From positions 62,001 through 126,000 of the forward strand of contig JAKAWR010000001.1 in the NCBI GenBank assembly GCA_021816935.1: DNA of 64,000 nucleotides, written 5' to 3'. The notes beneath the pieces are model-generated. The model was not told the origin of the DNA. It worked only from the letters and a program-made list of their open reading frames with translations, and did no database searches. Numbering within the stretch: the stretch's first letter is position 1; every line of letters begins with the position of its first letter. Position numbers and translations under genes: made by a program. Shown in pieces: positions 60,242-64,000 of this stretch. Source of the DNA: Actinomycetes bacterium. GTDB lineage: Bacteria > Actinomycetota > Acidimicrobiia > Acidimicrobiales > JAMCPL01.

Positions 60242-63200
60242 GGATCGCCTCCATCACAGCCTCTTCCACGGGTCGTCCCTCGTCCGTTGCACGCCGTGAG
60301 ATTTCGAGTATCCGAGCGTAGTCGTTGGGCAGGACCTTAACGAAATGGTCCACAGCCCGCGACCAATCGAGGAGCAGCCGGGCGGCGATGGCAGAGGCCG
60401 TCTCCGCGTGATGCCGCTGGACAAGCGCCGCGACATCGTCGAGATCCGCGGCATCGAGTGGGAGCAACGAGACCATCTCGGGGTTCAGATTACCCAGGAG
60501 GAGTCGCCCGGGGTCGTAAACGTAGGCCTTGCCTCCGGACATTCCGGCGGCGAAGTTGCGCCCTGTTGGGCCGAGCACCACGACAATGCCACCCGTCATA
60601 TACTCGCAAGCGTGATCACCAACGCCCTCGACTACGGCGGAGGCACCCGAATTGCGGACGCAGAACCGCTCCCCTACCCTTCCCCGGATAAAGGCCTCGC
60701 CGCCGGTCGCACCGTAGAGGATTACGTTACCGGCAATGATCTGTTCTTCGGCAGCGAAAGCAGCGTCGGCTGCCGGCGTTACAATAAGCCTGCCCCCGGA
60801 AAGTCCCTTGCCGAGATAGTCATTCGCGTCACCGATTAGGCGTAGGGTCAGGCCCTTTGGGATGAACGCTCCGAAGCTCTGGCCCGCCGACCCATCGAAG
60901 GTGAGGTCGAGGGTGTCGTCGGCCAGGGCGAATGCTCCATGGCGGCGCGTGATCTCGTGACCCAGGAGGGTTCCCACTGTCCGGTGGGTGTTGTCTATCG
61001 TGTAGCGACCGGTTAATGTGCGGCCGCTTCGCAGGGCGGCAAGGCACGGTTGCATGAAAACGTGGTCGAGCTGCTCGGCGAGATAATGGTGCTGCGGTCT
61101 GGAGCGGAATGCGGCGGCTGCCGGTCCCCCGCGAGGGACCTCGAGGACTGGCGACAGATCGAGACCCTTCGCCTTCCAGTGATCCAGCGCACCGGCGATG
61201 TCGAGCAGGTCCACCCTGCCGACAGCCTCCTCCAGGGAACGAAGTCCGAGCGACGCGAGATGCTCCCTTACCTCCTCGGCAAGCATGCGGAAGAAGTTCT
61301 CGACGTACTCGGGCTTTCCCGCGAAACGGCGTCTCAACTCGGGATTCTGGGTAGCGATTCCCACGGGGCAGGTGTCGAGATGGCAGACCCTCATCATCAC
61401 GCAGCCAAGGGTGACGAGCGCGGTTGTGGCGAAGCCGAATTCCTCGGCGCCCAGGAGGGCCCCGATCAGAACGTCCCTGCCGCTCTTCAACTGCCCGTCA
61501 ACCTGGACGACTATGCGATCCCTCAGGCCGTTTGCGATCAGGACCTGGTTGGTTTCGGCAAGGCCCAGCTCCCACGGGATACCGGCGTGCTTGATAGAGC
61601 TCAACGGGCTCGCCCCCGTTCCGCCATCATGACCCGATATGAGCACCACATCGGATTTCGCCTTCGCAACGCCGGCGGCCACCGTGCCAACACCAACCTC
61701 CGCCACGAGCTTCACGTGCACACGTGCCTCGGGGTTCGCACATTTGAGGTCATGGATGAGCTGCGCGATGTCCTCGATCGAATAGATGTCGTGGTGCGGC
61801 GGCGGCGAGATCAGCTGGACACCGGGCGTGGAGTGCCGCGTCGTCGCTATCCACGGGTAGACCTTGTGGCCGGGCAGCTGGCCGCCTTCACCGGGCTTCG
61901 CCCCCTGGGCAATCTTTATCTGGATATCGGTCGAGTTGACGAGGTACTCGATTGTCACACCGAAGCGGCCCGACGCCACCTGCTTGATAGCGCTAGAGCG
62001 CGAGTCGCCGTCCGGGCCAGCGACAAAGCGATCCGGGTCCTCTCCACCCTCGCCCGTATTTGATCGCGCCCCGAGGCGGTTCATGGCGATGGCAAGAGCC
62101 TCGTGAGCTTCTATGGATATGGCACCATACGATATTCCCCCGGTATGGAACCGCTTCACGATGGACTCGACAGGCTCCACCTCGGACAGCGGCACCGGCG
62201 CAACTGCCTCGGTACGCAAGCGCATCAGGGACCTCAAGGTGCAAAGGGCTTCCCCCTGTTCGTCGACGAGCTGGCTGTACTCTTTGAAGGTCCGGTAATC
62301 CCCTGTACGTGTGGCCTGCTGGAGCTTGAATACTACCTGCGGGCCCAAGAGGTGGCTTTCTCCGCCTCGCCTCCACTGGTACTCCCCGCCCACCTCGAGC
62401 TCCCGGTGAGCGCGGGCCGGTCCTCCCCCGTGAAATGCGCTGGTGTGACGCGCTGATGCCTCGGCCGCGACCTCGTCGAGGCCTATCCCGCCGATCCGGC
62501 TGACCGTGCCGGTGAAATACTCGTCTACGAGATCTGCGGCCAGGCCGACCGCCTCGAAGATCTGGGATCCCCGGTAGGACGCGACCGTGGACACGCCCAT
62601 CTTCGACATCGTTTTCACTATGCCCTTGTTGCAGGCCCGCAGGTAGTTCCGGCGGGCCTGGCGGGCGTTAACCGCTGGTAGCCGGCCAGCTGCGGCCATG
62701 TCGTCGATCGTCTCGAACGCCATGTAGGGGTTGACGGCAGACGCTCCGTAGCCCACGAGCAGCGCCATGTGATGAACCTCTCGCGCCTCTCCGGTTTCCA
62801 GGACGAGCCCGACCCGTGTGCGTGTGCGTTCCCTTACAAGATGCTCATGTACCGCTGAGACGAGCAGCAGCATGGGGATCGGGGCAAGCTCGGGACTCGA
62901 GTGGCGGTCGGACAGGACGACCACGTTGGCGCCTGCGGCAATGGCTTCACCGACCCGCAGCCGGACGCCCTCGAGTGCTGCTGCAAGGGCTTCTCCGCCG
63001 CCACGTGGATCGAAGAGGCCGTCGATGGTGAACGCCGAGAAGCCGGGTGTCTCGCCGCCTTCGTTTACGTACATCAGGCGGGCCAGGTCTTCGTTGTCAA
63101 TCACTGGATGTGGAAGCTGGATCTGCCTGCATGACCTCGCCTCGGGAAGCAGCAGGTTGCCCTCGGGACCCACGAGTGCCCGAGTGCCTGTCACCAGCTC

Positions 63201-64000
63201 CTCGCGGATAGCATCAAGCGGGGGGTTGGTAACTTGGGCAAAACGCTGGAAGAAGTAGTCGTAGAGTAGGCGCGGTTTGCGGGAGAGGACAGCAAGGGCT
63301 GCGTCGTGTCCCATGGACCCGACCGGCTCAGCCCCCTTTTCGGCCATGGGGCCAATGATGAGCCGCAGGTCTTCGCCAGTGTAACCGAAGCAGCGTTGGT
63401 GAAGCAGGACTGTCGAGTGCTGGGGCACGAGCATCCTACGGTGAGGCAGGGAGTCAATCGGTACCTGTTGCTGGCGCAGCCAGTCCCCGTAAGGGCGCTC
63501 GCCAGCCAATTCCGCCTTTATCTCGCTGTCCTCGACGATCCCGCCACGGCGGGGGTCGACAAGGAAGATCCTGCCGGGCTCGAGGCGACCCTTGCGTACG
63601 ACCTCCCCGGGCGCCACGTCGATGATCCCGGTCTCCGAGCCCAGCACGAGAATGCCGGCCTCCGTTAGTAGCCAGCGAGCCGGACGGAGCCCGTTGCGGT
63701 CCAGCACGCCGCCTGAGACGGTACCGTCGGTGAAGACGATTGCCGCAGGGCCATCCCACGGTTCCATGAGTGATGCGTGGTAGCGGTAGAACGCTCGGAG
63801 GGAGGGATCCATCCCGGGGTTCCCCTCCCACGCCTCCGGTATCATCATGAGGACCGCATGGGGCAGGGACCTTCCGGCCAGGTGCAAGAGCTCCAATGCT
63901 TCGTCGAACGACGCCGAGTCCGACGCCCCGGGCGTGATGACCGGGGTTATCCGTTCCAGGTTGCCCGGCAGGAGGTTCGACTGCAGCAGGGCCTCCCGAG
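60234..64000 (-). CDS. gltB: Glutamate synthase large subunit (5' end outside window)
   Basis: This is the large subunit of ammonia-assimilating GOGAT. The frame is open to base 64000, giving the C-terminal ~1255 codons; the N-terminal glutaminase Cys and start lie outside. Visible segments: glutaminase-domain end ([17 protein letters not shown]), the FMN/2-oxoglutarate domain ([30 protein letters not shown]), the [3Fe-4S] motif [15 protein letters not shown], and the C-terminal beta-helix of Gly-rich repeats ([18 protein letters not shown]). It overlaps gltD and is co-transcribed with it. Confidence 0.97.
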   Translation of the reverse strand, partial: REALLQSNLLPGNLERITPVITPGASDSASFDEALELLHLAGRSLPHAVLMMIPEAWEGNPGMDPSLRAFYRYHASLMEPWDGPAAIVFTDGTVSGGVLDRNGLRPARWLLTEAGILVLGSETGIIDVAPGEVVRKGRLEPGRIFLVDPRRGGIVEDSEIKAELAGERPYGDWLRQQQVPIDSLPHRRMLVPQHSTVLLHQRCFGYTGEDLRLIIGPMAEKGAEPVGSMGHDAALAVLSRKPRLLYDYFFQRFAQVTNPPLDAIREELVTGTRALVGPEGNLLLPEARSCRQIQLPHPVIDNEDLARLMYVNEGGETPGFSAFTIDGLFDPRGGGEALAAALEGVRLRVGEAIAAGANVVVLSDRHSSPELAPIPMLLLVSAVHEHLVRERTRTRVGLVLETGEAREVHHMALLVGYGASAVNPYMAFETIDDMAAAGRLPAVNARQARRNYLRACNKGIVKTMSKMGVSTVASYRGSQIFEAVGLAADLVDEYFTGTVSRIGGIGLDEVAAEASARHTSAFHGGGPARAHRELEVGGEYQWRRGGESHLLGPQVVFKLQQATRTGDYRTFKEYSQLVDEQGEALCTLRSLMRLRTEAVAPVPLSEVEPVESIVKRFHTGGISYGAISIEAHEALAIAMNRLGARSNTGEGGEDPDRFVAGPDGDSRSSAIKQVASGRFGVTIEYLVNSTDIQIKIAQGAKPGEGGQLPGHKVYPWIATTRHSTPGVQLISPPPHHDIYSIEDIAQLIHDLKCANPEARVHVKLVAEVGVGTVAAGVAKAKSDVVLISGHDGGTGASPLSSIKHAGIPWELGLAETNQVLIANGLRDRIVVQVDGQLKSGRDVLIGALLGAEEFGFATTALVTLGCVMMRVCHLDTCPVGIATQNPELRRRFAGKPEYVENFFRMLAEEVREHLASLGLRSLEEAVGRVDLLDIAGALDHWKAKGLDLSPVLEVPRGGPAAAAFRSRPQHHYLAEQLDHVFMQPCLAALRSGRTLTGRYTIDNTHRTVGTLLGHEITRRHGAFALADDTLDLTFDGSAGQSFGAFIPKGLTLRLIGDANDYLGKGLSGGRLIVTPAADAAFAAEEQIIAGNVILYGATGGEAFIRGRVGERFCVRNSGASAVVEGVGDHACEYMTGGIVVVLGPTGRNFAAGMSGGKAYVYDPGRLLLGNLNPEMVSLLPLDAADLDDVAALVQRHHAETASAIAARLLLDWSRAVDHFVKVLPNDYARILEISRRATDEGRPVEEAVMEAIRG

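Noticed and set aside
1-64000. CRISPR arrays, insertion sequences, prophage, rRNA
   Set aside because: No regularly spaced repeats with unique spacers, no transposase or integrase and no rRNA sequence were found in either strand.

Overview
The window is chromosomal DNA from a high-GC actinobacterium. A member of the Acidimicrobiia or a relative fits best. The signs are a complete Pup-proteasome cluster, a bifunctional F420 precursor synthase (FbiC), a DUF4193 zinc-ribbon protein, TrmI next to the proteasome ATPase, and frequent GTG/TTG starts. No phage, insertion sequence, CRISPR array or rRNA operon is visible. One tRNA-Pro gene is present. Both edges cut genes: infB on the left and gltB on the right.

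Layout. 1-2047 is the translation block infB-rbfA-truB. 2092-4378 is a two-component system on the minus strand. 4613-6148 is der, preceded by a strong hairpin. 6318-15869 is a block of exported proteins: an RCC1-repeat lipoprotein, a small Cys-repeat lipoprotein, a 1599-residue subtilase-like surface protein with FG-GAP-type repeats, and an alpha/beta-hydrolase lipoprotein. 15979-17798 is an ABC-2 exporter. After the tRNA come, on the minus strand, a LOG-family protein, fbiC and a compact pentose-phosphate operon (tkt-tal-gnd-zwf-pgl), then nagA. A 39-codon VapC relic lies between tkt and nagA. 30397-31958 holds a thioesterase and three small genes. 31968-40150 is trmI, a divergent ferredoxin, and the Pup-proteasome genes arc-dop-pup-prcB-prcA-pafA. 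Protein export genes (lepB, tatA, tatC) and an unusual tandem ThyX follow, then DUF4193 and small genes. 48306-50330 is an HtrA-like protease behind a striking array of phased repeats. fadD, an MFS exporter and an EAL-HDOD protein follow. The right end is nitrogen and one-carbon metabolism: gcvT, a MerR regulator with three phased operator-like palindromes, and gltD-gltB.

Two signals recur. At least 13 genes have a TANNNT -10-like hexamer only 6-8 bases before their start codon, which indicates widespread leaderless transcription; I used this to choose several starts. There are also two clean, helically phased regulatory arrays: four TGTTA repeats before the HtrA protease, and three GTAATTAC palindromes before merR. 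The most unusual proteins are the two-domain ThyX, whose halves keep complementary parts of the family signature, and the large subtilase with Asp at the expected oxyanion position. gcvT has no normal start codon before its conserved N-terminus.

All assignments come from reading motifs and gene order. No database search was run.
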